Assembly: GCA_910588495.1 (NCBI GenBank) | Contig: CAJUPU010000002.1 | Location: 120,845-145,496 of the forward strand | Direction of reading: 5' to 3' | Length of the DNA: 24,652 bases | Source of the DNA: an uncultured Oscillospiraceae bacterium | Lineage (GTDB): Bacteria > Bacillota > Clostridia > Oscillospirales > Oscillospiraceae | In this document: piece after piece, positions 1 through 8,180 of the stretch | Layout of the letters: each line of letters opens with the position of its first letter | How positions within the stretch are numbered: position 1 is the first letter of the stretch | Program-made: the position numbers and the translations under genes | Notes under the pieces: model-generated | What the model was told of the DNA's origin: nothing | Database searches by the model: none | The model's input: the letters and a program-made list of their open reading frames with translations, nothing else

Positions 1-62
1 CGTCCCGGTCCATGGCCTTCGAGAAGATCGTGGACTTTCTGCTGGCAAATGTCCCCCAATAA
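1..62 (+). CDS. C-terminal end of an unidentified gene (partial)
   Basis: An open frame enters from the left edge, in the frame beginning at base 3, and stops at TAA 60-62. The last residues read RSMAFEKIVDFLLANVPQ. The ribosome site AAGGAG of the next gene (61-66) overlaps this stop, so the two genes are probably co-transcribed. The fragment is too short to assign a family. It could be the last helix of many cytosolic enzymes, and I do not guess a function. Confidence 0.5.
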   Translation, partial: SRSMAFEKIVDFLLANVPQ

Positions 63-77
63 GGAGTTATCTTACCT

Positions 78-1982
78 ATGATCGACATACAGCTTACCGG
101 CCTGGTCAAGGAGTTCGAGGTCGGCAAACGCATCCTGGACGGCTTCTCCCTCCAGATCGACGAGGGGGAGCGGGTGGGCCTGCTGGGCCGCAACGGCGCG
201 GGCAAGACCACCATCTTCCGCATGATGACCGGCCAGGTCCGCCCCGACGAGGGGACCATCGCCATCGCCCCGGGCAAGCGGCTGGGGCTGATCTCCCAGA
301 TCCCGGTGTACCCCGCGGGCTACACCGTCCGGGACGTGCTGGACACCGCCTTCGCCCCCCTCCACGCCATGGAGGCGGAGCTGGAGGAGCTGGCCGCCAG
401 GATGGCCCAGGGCAGCGATCCGGCGGTGCTCTCCCGGTACGACCAGCTCACCGCCGCCTTCGAGCTGGGGGGCGGCTACGACACCGAGACCCGGCTCAAC
501 AAGGTGTGTAGCGGCCTGGGCATCGGCGCGGACATGCGCCGGCGGCCCTTCGACGCTTTGTCCGGCGGGGAAAAGACCCGGATCAACCTGGCAAGGCTCA
601 TTTTGGAGGATACCGACATCCTCCTGCTGGACGAGCCCACCAACCACCTGGACCTGAACGCCACCGAGTGGCTGGAGGGCTATCTGGAGCGGTTCAAGGG
701 CACGGTGCTGGCCATCTCCCACGACCGCTGGTTCCTGGACAAGGTGGTGCGCCGGGTGGCCGAGATCCAGGACGGCAAGGCGGAGCTCTACTCCGGCAAC
801 TACTCCTTCTACGTGGAGGAGAAGGAGCGGCGGTATCAGGAGCGGCTCAAGCAGTACGAGAAGGAGCAGGCCAAGATCGCCCAGCTGGAGGCCGCGGCGG
901 AGCAGATGCGCCTGTGGGCCTTCAAAGGAAACGACAAGCAATACCGCCGGGCCATCAACATGGAGCGGCGGATCGAGCGCATGCGCACCACCGACAAGCC
1001 CACCAAGGAGCGCAAGCTGTCCACCCGGTTCGGGGAGCGGGAGTTCCACGGGGACGAGGCCCTGGTGGTCACCGACCTGAAAAAGACCTTCGGGGAGCGC
1101 ACCCTGTTTGAGCACATCGATCTGGAGGTGGCGGGGGGCGAGCGGATCGCCCTGCTGGGGGACAACGGCACCGGCAAATCCACCTTCATCAAGCTGATCA
1201 TGGAGGAGGAGACCCCCGATTCCGGCTCCATCTACCTGGGGCCCTCCATCCGGGTGGGCTACCTGCCCCAGATCATCCATTTCGACCGGCCCGACCGGAA
1301 TCTGGTGGACACCATGCTCTACGCCCAGAACTGCACCACCCAGGAGGCCCGGGACCGGCTGGCCTCCTTCAAGTTCCGGGGGGAGGACGTGTTCAAGCAG
1401 GTGTCCGCCCTGTCCGGCGGGGAGCAGTCGAGGCTGCGCCTTTGTATGCTCATGGACAGCCGAATCAACCTGCTGATCCTGGACGAGCCCACCAACCACC
1501 TGGACATCGACTCAAGGGAGTGGATCGAGGAGGCGGTGGAGGAGTACGGCGGCAACCTGCTGTTCGTCTCCCACGACCGCTACTTCATCGAAAAGTTCGC
1601 CACCCGGGTTTGGATGCTGGAAAATGGGCACATCACCGACTTCCACGGCACCTACAGCGAGTTCCGGGCCTACCGGGAGCGGCAGGAGCAGCTGAAAAAT
1701 GCCAAGGCCCCCATCGCCGGGCCGGACAAGCCCAAAGAGGACAAGCCCAAACGCCCAGGAGGCACCAAGGAGCTGGAAAAGCAGGTCCGGGCCGCCGAGC
1801 GGGCGGTGGAGAAGCTGGAGGTCCGGCTGGACGAGCTGGCCCAGGCGGCGGAGGACGCCGCGTCCGACTATCTGAAGCTCCAGGACGTGTACAAGGAGCG
1901 GGAGTCCGCCGAGGACGAGCTGGCCCACCTGTACGCGGAGTGGGAGCGGCTGGCGGCGGAGCTGGAGGAAGCGAAGGGGTAA
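78..1982 (+). CDS. ABC-F family ATPase (ribosome-associated, duplicated ABC domains)
   Basis: This is a 634-residue protein with two ABC ATPase domains and no membrane segments, which is the ABC-F layout. Domain 1 has Walker A GRNGAGKTT (37-45), signature LSGGE (161-165) and Walker B ending in D185-E186. Domain 2 has GDNGTGKST (361-369), signature LSGGE (445-449) and D469-E470. Both Walker B motifs continue as DEPTNHLD. The charged linker between the domains (about 245-320, rich in R/K/E) is the family's P-site tRNA interaction motif. A lysine-rich stretch and a charged coiled coil (about 550-634) form the C-terminal extension seen in YdiF/Uup-like members. ABC-F proteins bind the ribosomal E site to relieve stalling or protect against antibiotics; which of these applies cannot be read from sequence. 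The start ATG follows AAGGAG at 61-66. It leads a packed run of translation-related genes. Confidence 0.93.
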   Translation: MIDIQLTGLVKEFEVGKRILDGFSLQIDEGERVGLLGRNGAGKTTIFRMMTGQVRPDEGTIAIAPGKRLGLISQIPVYPAGYTVRDVLDTAFAPLHAMEAELEELAARMAQGSDPAVLSRYDQLTAAFELGGGYDTETRLNKVCSGLGIGADMRRRPFDALSGGEKTRINLARLILEDTDILLLDEPTNHLDLNATEWLEGYLERFKGTVLAISHDRWFLDKVVRRVAEIQDGKAELYSGNYSFYVEEKERRYQERLKQYEKEQAKIAQLEAAAEQMRLWAFKGNDKQYRRAINMERRIERMRTTDKPTKERKLSTRFGEREFHGDEALVVTDLKKTFGERTLFEHIDLEVAGGERIALLGDNGTGKSTFIKLIMEEETPDSGSIYLGPSIRVGYLPQIIHFDRPDRNLVDTMLYAQNCTTQEARDRLASFKFRGEDVFKQVSALSGGEQSRLRLCMLMDSRINLLILDEPTNHLDIDSREWIEEAVEEYGGNLLFVSHDRYFIEKFATRVWMLENGHITDFHGTYSEFRAYRERQEQLKNAKAPIAGPDKPKEDKPKRPGGTKELEKQVRAAERAVEKLEVRLDELAQAAEDAASDYLKLQDVYKERESAEDELAHLYAEWERLAAELEEAKG

Positions 1983-1991
1983 CACAGAGAT

Positions 1992-2654
1992 ATGGACTAC
2001 AAAAGCTACCGGGGCAACAGCCCCCAGCGGAAAAAGAGGCATTGGCTGGCGGCCCTTCTGGTCCTTTTTGCCGCCGGAGTGCTGGCCTTCGGGGCGCTGG
2101 AGCTGGTCATCTGGCGGGGGGGGCAGGGCCGGACCGCCCAGGCCGGGGACGGGCCGGAGGTGATGGTCATCTTCGGCTGTCAAATGCGGCGGGACGGCCC
2201 TTCCATCCTGCTTCGGGACCGGCTGGACACCGCCCTGGCCTACTGGGAGGAGCACCCGGATATCAAGATCGTCGTCACCGGCGGCAAGGGGGACGACGAG
2301 CACGTCTCCGAGGCCCAGGGGATGTACGATTACCTCACCGCCCACGGGGTGGATGGGCACGATATCCTTCTGGAGGACCAGTCCCGAAACACGCACCAAA
2401 ACATCCGCAACACGTTGGCGTTGATGGGGGAGACATCCATCCCCTGGGCCGGATCTGAGGATGGCCCGGGCAGCTATGTGCTGGTGTCCAGCGATTTCCA
2501 TCTGGCCCGCATCCTCATGCTGTGGGGGCGGGCCGCCGGGACCACCGCCAACGTGTCCACCCTGCCCGCCCCGGTGAGCCACGCGCCCTCAAGGGTGCAG
2601 ATGACCTTCCGGGAGCCGCTGGCGCTGGTGAAATCCTTCCTTTTTGACCGATAA
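1992..2654 (+). CDS. YdcF/SanA-type DUF218 membrane-anchored protein
   Basis: This 220-residue protein starts 9 bases after the ABC-F stop. A basic N-terminus (RKKRH) precedes one hydrophobic segment at about 17-41, so the rest should lie outside the membrane. The DUF218 core is clear: VMVIFGCQM near 55-63, then VVTGGKGDDEHVSEAQGM (canonical G-G rich loop with E-A), ILLEDQSRNTHQNIRNT (acidic residue plus S-R-N-T motif) and VLVSSDFHLARI toward the end. Members such as SanA, ElyC and YdcF have been linked to envelope permeability and lipid-carrier or peptidoglycan metabolism, but the reaction is unsettled, so the role here is inference. The ribosome site is modest (AAGGGG at 1974-1979, 12 bases upstream), suggesting coupling to translation of the gene before it. 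Confidence 0.85.
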   Translation: MDYKSYRGNSPQRKKRHWLAALLVLFAAGVLAFGALELVIWRGGQGRTAQAGDGPEVMVIFGCQMRRDGPSILLRDRLDTALAYWEEHPDIKIVVTGGKGDDEHVSEAQGMYDYLTAHGVDGHDILLEDQSRNTHQNIRNTLALMGETSIPWAGSEDGPGSYVLVSSDFHLARILMLWGRAAGTTANVSTLPAPVSHAPSRVQMTFREPLALVKSFLFDR

Positions 2655-2672
2655 ACGAAACTAGGTGAATCT

Positions 2673-3731
2673 ATGACGGATAACCTGAAGAGCATAGAGC
2701 TGCGCTACCAGGAGTTGGAGGCTCGGCTGGCCGCCAACGAGACCTACGCGGACCCGGAGCTGGTGTCCCGGCTCAACCGGGAGCAGAAGGAGCTGGAGCC
2801 CCTGGTCACCGCCTATCGGGCGCTGTGCAGGGCCCAGGCCGACCTGACCGGGGCGGAGGAGCTGCTCTCCGACCCGGAGATGAAGGAGCTGGCCCAGCAG
2901 GAGCTGGCCCAGGCGAAGGAGGACATCGAGCGGCTGGAGCGGGAGATCAAGGTGCTCCTCCTGCCCAAGGATCCCAACGACGGCAAGAACGTGATCATGG
3001 AGATCCGGGCCGGGGTGGGCGGCGAAGAGTCCGCCCTGTTCGCCCACTCCCTCACCCGGATGTACACCATGTACGCGGAAAAGCGGGGCTGGCAGGTGGA
3101 GGTGAACTCCGCCAGCGAGACCGAGCTGGGGGGCGTCAAAGAGATCTCCTTCACCATCGCCGGGGACGGCGCCTGGTCCCGGATGAAGTTCGAGAGCGGC
3201 GTCCACCGGGTCCAGCGGGTGCCGGAGACGGAATCCGGCGGCCGGGTGCACACCTCCACCGCCACCGTGGCGGTGCTGCCCGAGATGGAGACGGTGGACG
3301 TGGAGCTGGACCCCGCCGACGTGGAGATGCAGGTGTTCCGCTCCTCCGGCGCGGGGGGGCAGCACATCAACAAGACCTCCTCCGCCGTGCGGCTGATCCA
3401 CAAGCCCACCGGGACAGTGGTGGAGTGCCAGCAGGAGCGCTCCCAGTTCCAGAACCGGGAAAAGGCCATGCGCCTTCTGGCCTCCATCCTCTACGACCGG
3501 GAGCAGGAGCGCATCCAGTCGGAGTACGGCGAGGACCGCCGCCGCCAAGTGGGCTCCGGGATGCGCAACGAGCGGATCCGCACCTACAACTTCCCCCAGG
3601 GGCGGCTCACCGACCACCGGGTGGGGCTGACGCTGTACAAGCTGGACGCGGTGATGGACGGCGGTCTGGACGAGATCATCGACGCGCTGACCACCGCGTC
3701 CCAGGCGGAACAACTAGCGGAAAGAAGCTGA
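2673..3731 (+). CDS. prfA: Peptide chain release factor 1 (RF1)
   Basis: RF1 reads UAA and UAG in the ribosomal A site and triggers hydrolysis of peptidyl-tRNA. The 352-residue length is normal. The tripeptide that distinguishes RF1 from RF2 is P184-E185-T186, in the context VQRVPETESGGRVHTS, and the catalytic GGQ is G228-G229-Q230 in GAGGQHINKTSSAVR. The N-terminal third is the usual helical domain 1. The start ATG is preceded by AGGTGA at 2663-2668. The next gene begins 4 bases after the stop, so the two are in one transcript. In many Bacillota prfA is followed by prmC, the methyltransferase for the GGQ glutamine, then tsaC/sua5. Here prmC is absent from the slot and a HAD-TsaC fusion follows directly. 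Confidence 0.97.
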   Translation: MTDNLKSIELRYQELEARLAANETYADPELVSRLNREQKELEPLVTAYRALCRAQADLTGAEELLSDPEMKELAQQELAQAKEDIERLEREIKVLLLPKDPNDGKNVIMEIRAGVGGEESALFAHSLTRMYTMYAEKRGWQVEVNSASETELGGVKEISFTIAGDGAWSRMKFESGVHRVQRVPETESGGRVHTSTATVAVLPEMETVDVELDPADVEMQVFRSSGAGGQHINKTSSAVRLIHKPTGTVVECQQERSQFQNREKAMRLLASILYDREQERIQSEYGEDRRRQVGSGMRNERIRTYNFPQGRLTDHRVGLTLYKLDAVMDGGLDEIIDALTTASQAEQLAERS

Positions 3732-3735
3732 ACTC

Positions 3736-5010
3736 ATGGATACGCATATCATCTTCGACCTGGACGGCACCCTTCTCAACACTATCGACGATCTGGCGGA
3801 CGCGGGCAACCACGTGTGCGCCGCCCACGGCTGGCCCACCCACACGGTGGACGAGTTCAAGCGGATGGTGGGCCGCGGCATCCCCAACCTGGTGCGCCGC
3901 TTCACCCCGGACGCTCTGGGCGAGGAGGAGCTGGCCGGGGCGCTGGCGGAGTTCTCCGCCTATTACGCCGACCATAAGGAGGACAAGACCGCCCCCTACC
4001 CCGGCGTGCCCGCCCTGCTGGACGCGCTGAAGGGGGCGGGGATCCGGCTGGCGGTGCTGTCCAACAAGGCCCACGCCCTGGCGGGGCCGGTGGTGGAGCA
4101 CTACTTCCCCGGCGTGTTCGACTGCGTCCAGGGGGCCCTGCCCGACGCGCCGCTGAAGCCCGACCCCACCCTGCTCCGCGCTCTGATGGACCAGATGGGG
4201 GCGCAGCCGGACGCCACCCTCTTCGTGGGGGACAGCGACGTGGACGTGCTCACGGGCAAGAACGGCGGGCTGACGGTGTGCGGCGTGCTGTGGGGCTTCC
4301 GGGAGCGGGAGGAGCTGAAGGACGCCGGGGCGGACTGGATCGTCCACAGCCCCGACCAGATCTCCGCCATCGCCACCGGCACCGCCCTGCTGCCCGCCGG
4401 ACAGGGGGCGCTGGCGGCGGAGCTGCTGCGCATGGGCCGTCTGGCGGCGGTGCCCACCGAAACGGTCTACGGCCTGGCCGCCGACGCCACCCAGGAGAGC
4501 GCCGTCCAGGCGGTCTATGAAGCCAAGGGCCGGCCGGAACAAAAGCCGCTGAGCGTGCTGGTGGACGGCATGGACATGGTGGAGCGCCTCTGCCGGGACA
4601 TCCCCGCGGACGCATACAAGCTGGCCGGTGCCTTCTGGCCGGGGCCGCTGACCATGATCCTCCGGGGGAACGACGCCCTGCCCCCCCTCGTCTCCGCCGG
4701 AGGGGACACCCAGGGGGTGCGCTGCCCCGACCATCCGGACACCCTGGCCGTCCTCCGGGCCCTGGGGCGGCCCCTGGCCTGCCCCTCCGCCAACCGGTCC
4801 GGCGCGCCCAGCCCCAAGTCCGCCGGGGAGGTGCTGGGCCAGCTGGCCGGGAAGATCGACGCGGTGCTGGACGGCGGGCCCTGCGGCCTGGGGGTGGAGT
4901 CCACCATTTTGGACCTCACCGTGGCCCCCTACCGGATCCTGCGCCAGGGGGGGCTGCGCCGGGAGGAGATCGAGGCCGTGCTGGGCCCGGGCAGAATCGA
5001 AAATACATGA
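3736..5010 (+). CDS. HAD-superfamily phosphatase fused to L-threonylcarbamoyladenylate synthase (TsaC/YrdC domain)
   Basis: This is one continuous 424-residue frame with two enzymes. Residues 1 to about 213 form a Gph/PpaX-like HAD hydrolase: FDLDGTLLN (D8 nucleophile, D10), SNKAH near 114-118 (motif II), K141 in LKPDP and GDSDVDV with D166/D170. Residues about 216-424 form a YrdC domain: PTETVYGLAAD (P240), K264-x-R266 in KGRPEQKPL, PLACPSANRSG (S351, N353) and GVESTILDL. The YrdC domain makes threonylcarbamoyl-AMP and pyrophosphate from threonine, bicarbonate and ATP, the first step of t6A37 in ANN-decoding tRNAs. The extra C-terminal Sua5 domain of the long form is absent. The only internal ATG near the junction (4432, residue 233) lies 7 residues before PTE, too close to make a complete YrdC domain, so a separate internal start is unlikely. 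Overlap or sequencing error is not suggested by anything visible. Confidence 0.92.
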   Translation: MDTHIIFDLDGTLLNTIDDLADAGNHVCAAHGWPTHTVDEFKRMVGRGIPNLVRRFTPDALGEEELAGALAEFSAYYADHKEDKTAPYPGVPALLDALKGAGIRLAVLSNKAHALAGPVVEHYFPGVFDCVQGALPDAPLKPDPTLLRALMDQMGAQPDATLFVGDSDVDVLTGKNGGLTVCGVLWGFREREELKDAGADWIVHSPDQISAIATGTALLPAGQGALAAELLRMGRLAAVPTETVYGLAADATQESAVQAVYEAKGRPEQKPLSVLVDGMDMVERLCRDIPADAYKLAGAFWPGPLTMILRGNDALPPLVSAGGDTQGVRCPDHPDTLAVLRALGRPLACPSANRSGAPSPKSAGEVLGQLAGKIDAVLDGGPCGLGVESTILDLTVAPYRILRQGGLRREEIEAVLGPGRIENT

Positions 5011-5028
5011 AAGGAACTCAGAAGAAAA

Positions 5029-5388
5029 ATGAAAATAGAAGTAAAAGAGCAAATCGCCATCGTCCGGGAGCCGGGGGTGCTCATCGCCGACGGCTCCTCC
5101 GCCATGGAGCTGCTGGCCACGGCCCGCTATGAGACGGGCTGCACCGCCCTGGTGCTCCACAAGGAGCAGCTGGACGAGTCCTTTTTCCGCCTGTCCACCG
5201 GGCTGGCGGGAGAGGTGCTGCAAAAATTCGTCAACTATCAGATGAAGCTGGCCATTGTGGGGGACTTTTCCGGCTACACCAGCAAGCCCCTCCAGGACTT
5301 CATCTGGGAGAGCAACCAAGGCCGCCAGATCTGCTTCCAGCCCGACGAGGGCGCGGCCCTGGCCTGGCTGGAGCGGGCGGGCGCATGA
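5029..5388 (+). CDS. DUF4180 domain protein
   Basis: This 119-residue protein is recognised as DUF4180 from the pattern LDESFFRLSTGLAGEVLQK, then VNYQMKLAIVGDFSGYTSK and LQDFIWESNQG. No signal peptide or membrane segment is visible, so it should be cytosolic. I know of no established biochemical function for the family. Its early codons (ATGAAAATAGAAGTAAAAGAG) are AT-rich compared with the neighbours, which may favour translation initiation. The ribosome site is weak or distant (AAAGGA at 5010-5015, overlapping the upstream stop). The 3' end overlaps the start of coaE by 4 bases (ATGA), so both are translated from the same message. A functional tie to CoA synthesis is not implied by the overlap alone. 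Confidence 0.82.
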   Translation: MKIEVKEQIAIVREPGVLIADGSSAMELLATARYETGCTALVLHKEQLDESFFRLSTGLAGEVLQKFVNYQMKLAIVGDFSGYTSKPLQDFIWESNQGRQICFQPDEGAALAWLERAGA

Positions 5389-5990
5389 CTGTCATCGGCA
5401 TCACCGGCCCCACCGGGGCGGGCAAGACCACCGTGCTGGACGTGCTGCGGGACATGGGCGGGGCGGTGGCCGACTGCGACGGGGTATACCATGCTCTGCT
5501 GCGGACCAGCGCCCCTTTGCGGGAGGAGCTGCGCTCCCGGTTCGGCGGGGAGATCTTCGACAATGCCGGGGACCTGCGCCGGAAGGAGCTGGGCGCCGTG
5601 GTATTCGGGGACCAGGCCGCCCTGGCGGATCTGAACGCCATCACCCACCGGCACATCGTGTCCGAGCTGCGCCGCCTCATCGCCCGGGCGGAGGGGGAGG
5701 GACGCCCCGCCATCGCCCTGGACGCCATCGCCCTTTTGGAGAGCGGCGCGGGGGAGCTGTGCCATGTGACCATCGCCGTCACCGCCCCCGAGGAGGTCCG
5801 GGTGGGGCGCGTCATGGCCCGGGAGGGCGTCTCGGAGGACTACGCCCGGGCCCGGATCGCCGCCCAGAAGCCCTCGTCCTGGTTCGAGGCGCGGTGCACC
5901 CACACCCTGCGCAACGACGGGAGCCGGGAGGCCCTGGAGGGGCGGGCCCGGGAATTATTCAAGTCGATTCTGAACAAGGAGGAATCATGA
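5385..5990 (+). CDS. coaE: Dephospho-CoA kinase
   Basis: CoaE phosphorylates the 3'-hydroxyl of the ribose in dephospho-CoA, the last step of coenzyme A synthesis. The 201-residue length is typical. The P-loop is GPTGAGKTT (8-16). The DxD substrate motif reads DCD in VADCDGVYHALL, followed by ITHRHIVSELR and, near the end, ARARIAAQKP and a terminal TLRNDGS, which matches the family's N-G-S ending. One family motif is divergent: the usual D-PLLFE sequence is replaced by DAIALLESG. I read this as a lineage variant rather than loss of function, because the P-loop, DxD and RIxxQ are intact. The start ATG overlaps the DUF4180 stop (ATGA). AAGGAGG just before the stop serves the next gene. Confidence 0.93.
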   Translation: MTVIGITGPTGAGKTTVLDVLRDMGGAVADCDGVYHALLRTSAPLREELRSRFGGEIFDNAGDLRRKELGAVVFGDQAALADLNAITHRHIVSELRRLIARAEGEGRPAIALDAIALLESGAGELCHVTIAVTAPEEVRVGRVMAREGVSEDYARARIAAQKPSSWFEARCTHTLRNDGSREALEGRARELFKSILNKEES

Positions 5991-5991
5991 T

Positions 5992-7401
5992 ATGCAAGAC
6001 AAGGAAAAGACGGCGGGCCAGCAGCTGCGGGATGCGCTGCTGAACCAGAGGAAGAACGGCTGGGACCTGGTGGACGAGTCCACCGAGCAGGCCGTCACCC
6101 AGTACTGCGAGGGCTACAAGACCTTCCTGGACCGGGGCAAGACCGAGCGGGACTGCGTGGACTACGCGGTGGAGCTGGCCCAGGCCGCCGGCTTCGTCCC
6201 CCTGGAGCGGGGCATGGAGCTCCACCCCGGCTCCAAGGTGTACCGGGTGAACCGGAACAAGGCCATCGACCTGGCGGTCATCGGCTCCGCCCCCCTGGAT
6301 CAGGGCGTGTCCATCACCGCCTCCCACATCGACAGCCCCCGGCTGGACCTGAAGCCCACCCCGCTGTATGAGGATAGCGAGCTGGCCTTCTTCAAGACCC
6401 ACTACTACGGCGGGATCCGCAAGTACCAGTGGGTGACCATCCCCCTGGAGCTGCGGGGCGTGGTGTGCATGAAGGATGGCTCCCTCGTCCACGTGGCGGT
6501 GGGCTCCCACCCCGGCGACCCCCTGTTCACCATCGACGATCTGCTCCCCCACCTGGGGGCGGACCAGTCCAAGAAGCCCCTGGGGGAGGCCATCCCCGCC
6601 GAGAGCCTGAACATCCTGGTGGGCAGCCGTCCGCTGAAGGACGACGACGGCACCGACCGGGTGAAGCTGGCGGTGATGAAGATGCTCTACGACCACTACG
6701 GCATCCGGGAGGCGGACTTCATCTCCGCCGAGATCGAGGCGGTGCCCGCCTTCAACGCGGTGGACATCGGCTTCGACCGCTCCCTCATCGGGGCCTATGG
6801 CCACGACGACCGGGTGTGCGGCTACGCCGGGCTGAAGGCCCTGCTGGACCTGGAGGAGGTGCCCGTGCGCACCGCGGTGTGCGTGCTGGCGGACAAGGAG
6901 GAGATCGGCTCCGAGGGCGTGTCCGGGATGCAGTCCGCCTTCTTCGACACCTTCCTGGGCGACCTGTGCGCCACCCAGCGGGTGCCCCTGCGGGTGTGCC
7001 TGGAGAAGTCCTTCTGCCTGTCCACCGACGTGACGGCGGCCTTCGACCCCAACTTCGCCGACGTGTACGAGAAGAACAACTCCGCCCGGGTGAACTACGG
7101 CGTGGGGCTGTGCAAGTACACCGGCGCCCGGGGCAAGAGCGGAGCCTCCGACGCCGGGGCCGAGGTGGTGGCCTACGTCCGCCGCCTTCTGGACGACAAG
7201 GGCGTGCTGTGGCAGATGGCCGAGCTGGGTAAGACCGACCAGGGCGGCGGCGGCACCGTGGCCTGCTATATGGCCAACCGCAACATCGACACCCTGGACG
7301 CGGGGGTGCCCGTGCTGTCCATGCACGCCCCCTTCGAGACGGTGTCCAAGCTGGACTGCTATATGACCTACGCCGCCTGCAAGGCCGTTTATCAGGGCTG
7401 A
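5992..7401 (+). CDS. M18 family zinc aminopeptidase (aspartyl aminopeptidase-like)
   Basis: This 469-residue cytosolic metallopeptidase belongs to clan MH, family M18. It removes N-terminal, usually acidic, residues from peptides. Zinc-site motifs are visible in order: H112-I-D114 in ITASHIDSPRLDLKP, then DKEEIGSEG (301-309, with catalytic/metal glutamates E303 and E304), a conserved aspartate in LSTDVTAAFDPN, and the last histidine H445 in VLSMHAPFE. The fold-typical GGIRKYQWV segment occurs near 136-146. It starts 1 base after the coaE stop, with a strong AAGGAGG at 5976-5982. Family members usually form dodecamers. Preference for aspartate over other residues cannot be judged from sequence, so I give no gene symbol. 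Confidence 0.93.
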   Translation: MQDKEKTAGQQLRDALLNQRKNGWDLVDESTEQAVTQYCEGYKTFLDRGKTERDCVDYAVELAQAAGFVPLERGMELHPGSKVYRVNRNKAIDLAVIGSAPLDQGVSITASHIDSPRLDLKPTPLYEDSELAFFKTHYYGGIRKYQWVTIPLELRGVVCMKDGSLVHVAVGSHPGDPLFTIDDLLPHLGADQSKKPLGEAIPAESLNILVGSRPLKDDDGTDRVKLAVMKMLYDHYGIREADFISAEIEAVPAFNAVDIGFDRSLIGAYGHDDRVCGYAGLKALLDLEEVPVRTAVCVLADKEEIGSEGVSGMQSAFFDTFLGDLCATQRVPLRVCLEKSFCLSTDVTAAFDPNFADVYEKNNSARVNYGVGLCKYTGARGKSGASDAGAEVVAYVRRLLDDKGVLWQMAELGKTDQGGGGTVACYMANRNIDTLDAGVPVLSMHAPFETVSKLDCYMTYAACKAVYQG

Positions 7402-7415
7402 CCGATGGATAAAGA

Positions 7416-7455
7416 CCCCCTTTTGCGGAAAAACTATCCGCAAAAGGGGGCCTTT
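7416..7455 (+). terminator. Terminator-like hairpin overlapping the tepA-like ribosome site
   Basis: A perfect 14-bp stem pairs CCCCCTTTTGCGGA (7416-7429) with TCCGCAAAAGGGGG (7437-7450) around a 7-base loop. It is followed by CCTTTCT. Coming right after the aminopeptidase stop (7401) it looks like the end of the first operon, although the T-run is short. The 3' arm contains AAAAGGGGG, the only ribosome-site candidate for the ATG at 7458, so the same hairpin should also hide that site. Confidence 0.75.
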
Positions 7456-7457
7456 CT

Positions 7458-8180
7458 ATGACTAACGACACCAGACCGACGGAGAACAACGACAGCGAGG
7501 ACCAGAGCGACCTCCGCCAGGACATCGTGGACCTGGGGGCCAGCGCCGTCCAGACCCGCGACGGCGCCATCCACACGCTCACCATCGTGGGCACCATCGA
7601 GGGCCACCAGGAGGAGCGCTCCGGGGCCAAGACCACAAAGTACGAGCACATCCTGCCCTTTTTGGCCAACCTGGAGGAGAGCGACGAGGCGGACGGCCTG
7701 CTGATCCTGCTCAACACCATGGGGGGCGACATCGAGGCGGGCCTTGCCATCGCGGAGATGATCGCCGGGATGAAAAAACCCACCGTGTCCCTGGTGCTGG
7801 GGGGCGGGCACTCCATTGGGGTTCCCCTGGCGGTGGCGGCCAAGGAGTCCTTCATCGTCCCCTCCGGGGCCATGACCATCCACCCGGTGCGGCTCAACGG
7901 CCTGGTGATCGGGGTGAGCCAGACCTTCCACTACTTCGAGCGCATCCAGGACAGGATCTGCGACTTCGTCACCCGGAACAGCCGGATCGGCCGGGAAGAG
8001 TTCGAGCATCTGATGCTGAACACCGGCGAGATGGCCGCCGACGTGGGCAGCGTGATCTATGGCCAGGAGGCGGTGGAGCTGGGCCTCATCGACCACTTGG
8101 GCGGGCTGTCCGACGCGCTGGAGTGCCTGCACCGGCGGATGAAGGCGGAGACGGAGCGGCGGGAGCGGACAGACCCTTGA
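7458..8180 (+). CDS. TepA/YmfB-like ClpP-family serine protease
   Basis: This 240-residue protein has a crotonase/ClpP fold like Bacillus TepA, a protein reported to act in protein translocation and signal-peptide turnover. The core motifs are IVGTIEGH, TTKYEHILPF, LLILLNTMGGDIEAGLAIAEMI, LVLGGGHSIGVPLAVAA and MTIHPVRLNGLVIGV. The presumed nucleophile is S119 in GGHSIGVP, with H142 in TIHPVR. No signal peptide is present, so it should be cytosolic. The chosen start gives an acidic, flexible N-terminus of about 25 residues before the fold begins. Its only ribosome site, AAAAGGGGG, lies in the hairpin at 7416-7450. The stop codon overlaps the -35 box of the next gene's promoter. The true substrate is unknown. 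Confidence 0.88.
   Translation: MTNDTRPTENNDSEDQSDLRQDIVDLGASAVQTRDGAIHTLTIVGTIEGHQEERSGAKTTKYEHILPFLANLEESDEADGLLILLNTMGGDIEAGLAIAEMIAGMKKPTVSLVLGGGHSIGVPLAVAAKESFIVPSGAMTIHPVRLNGLVIGVSQTFHYFERIQDRICDFVTRNSRIGREEFEHLMLNTGEMAADVGSVIYGQEAVELGLIDHLGGLSDALECLHRRMKAETERRERTDP

Noticed and set aside
72..1499. 475-residue open frame on the - strand
   Set aside because: It is the complement of the ABC-F gene in a GC-rich sequence where antisense stops are rare. The translation is low-complexity (G/L/V/H/Q), and no ribosome site or family motif is present.
5959..7443. 494-residue - strand frame
   Set aside because: It lies antisense to the M18 aminopeptidase, which has full catalytic motifs. The antisense product is low-complexity.
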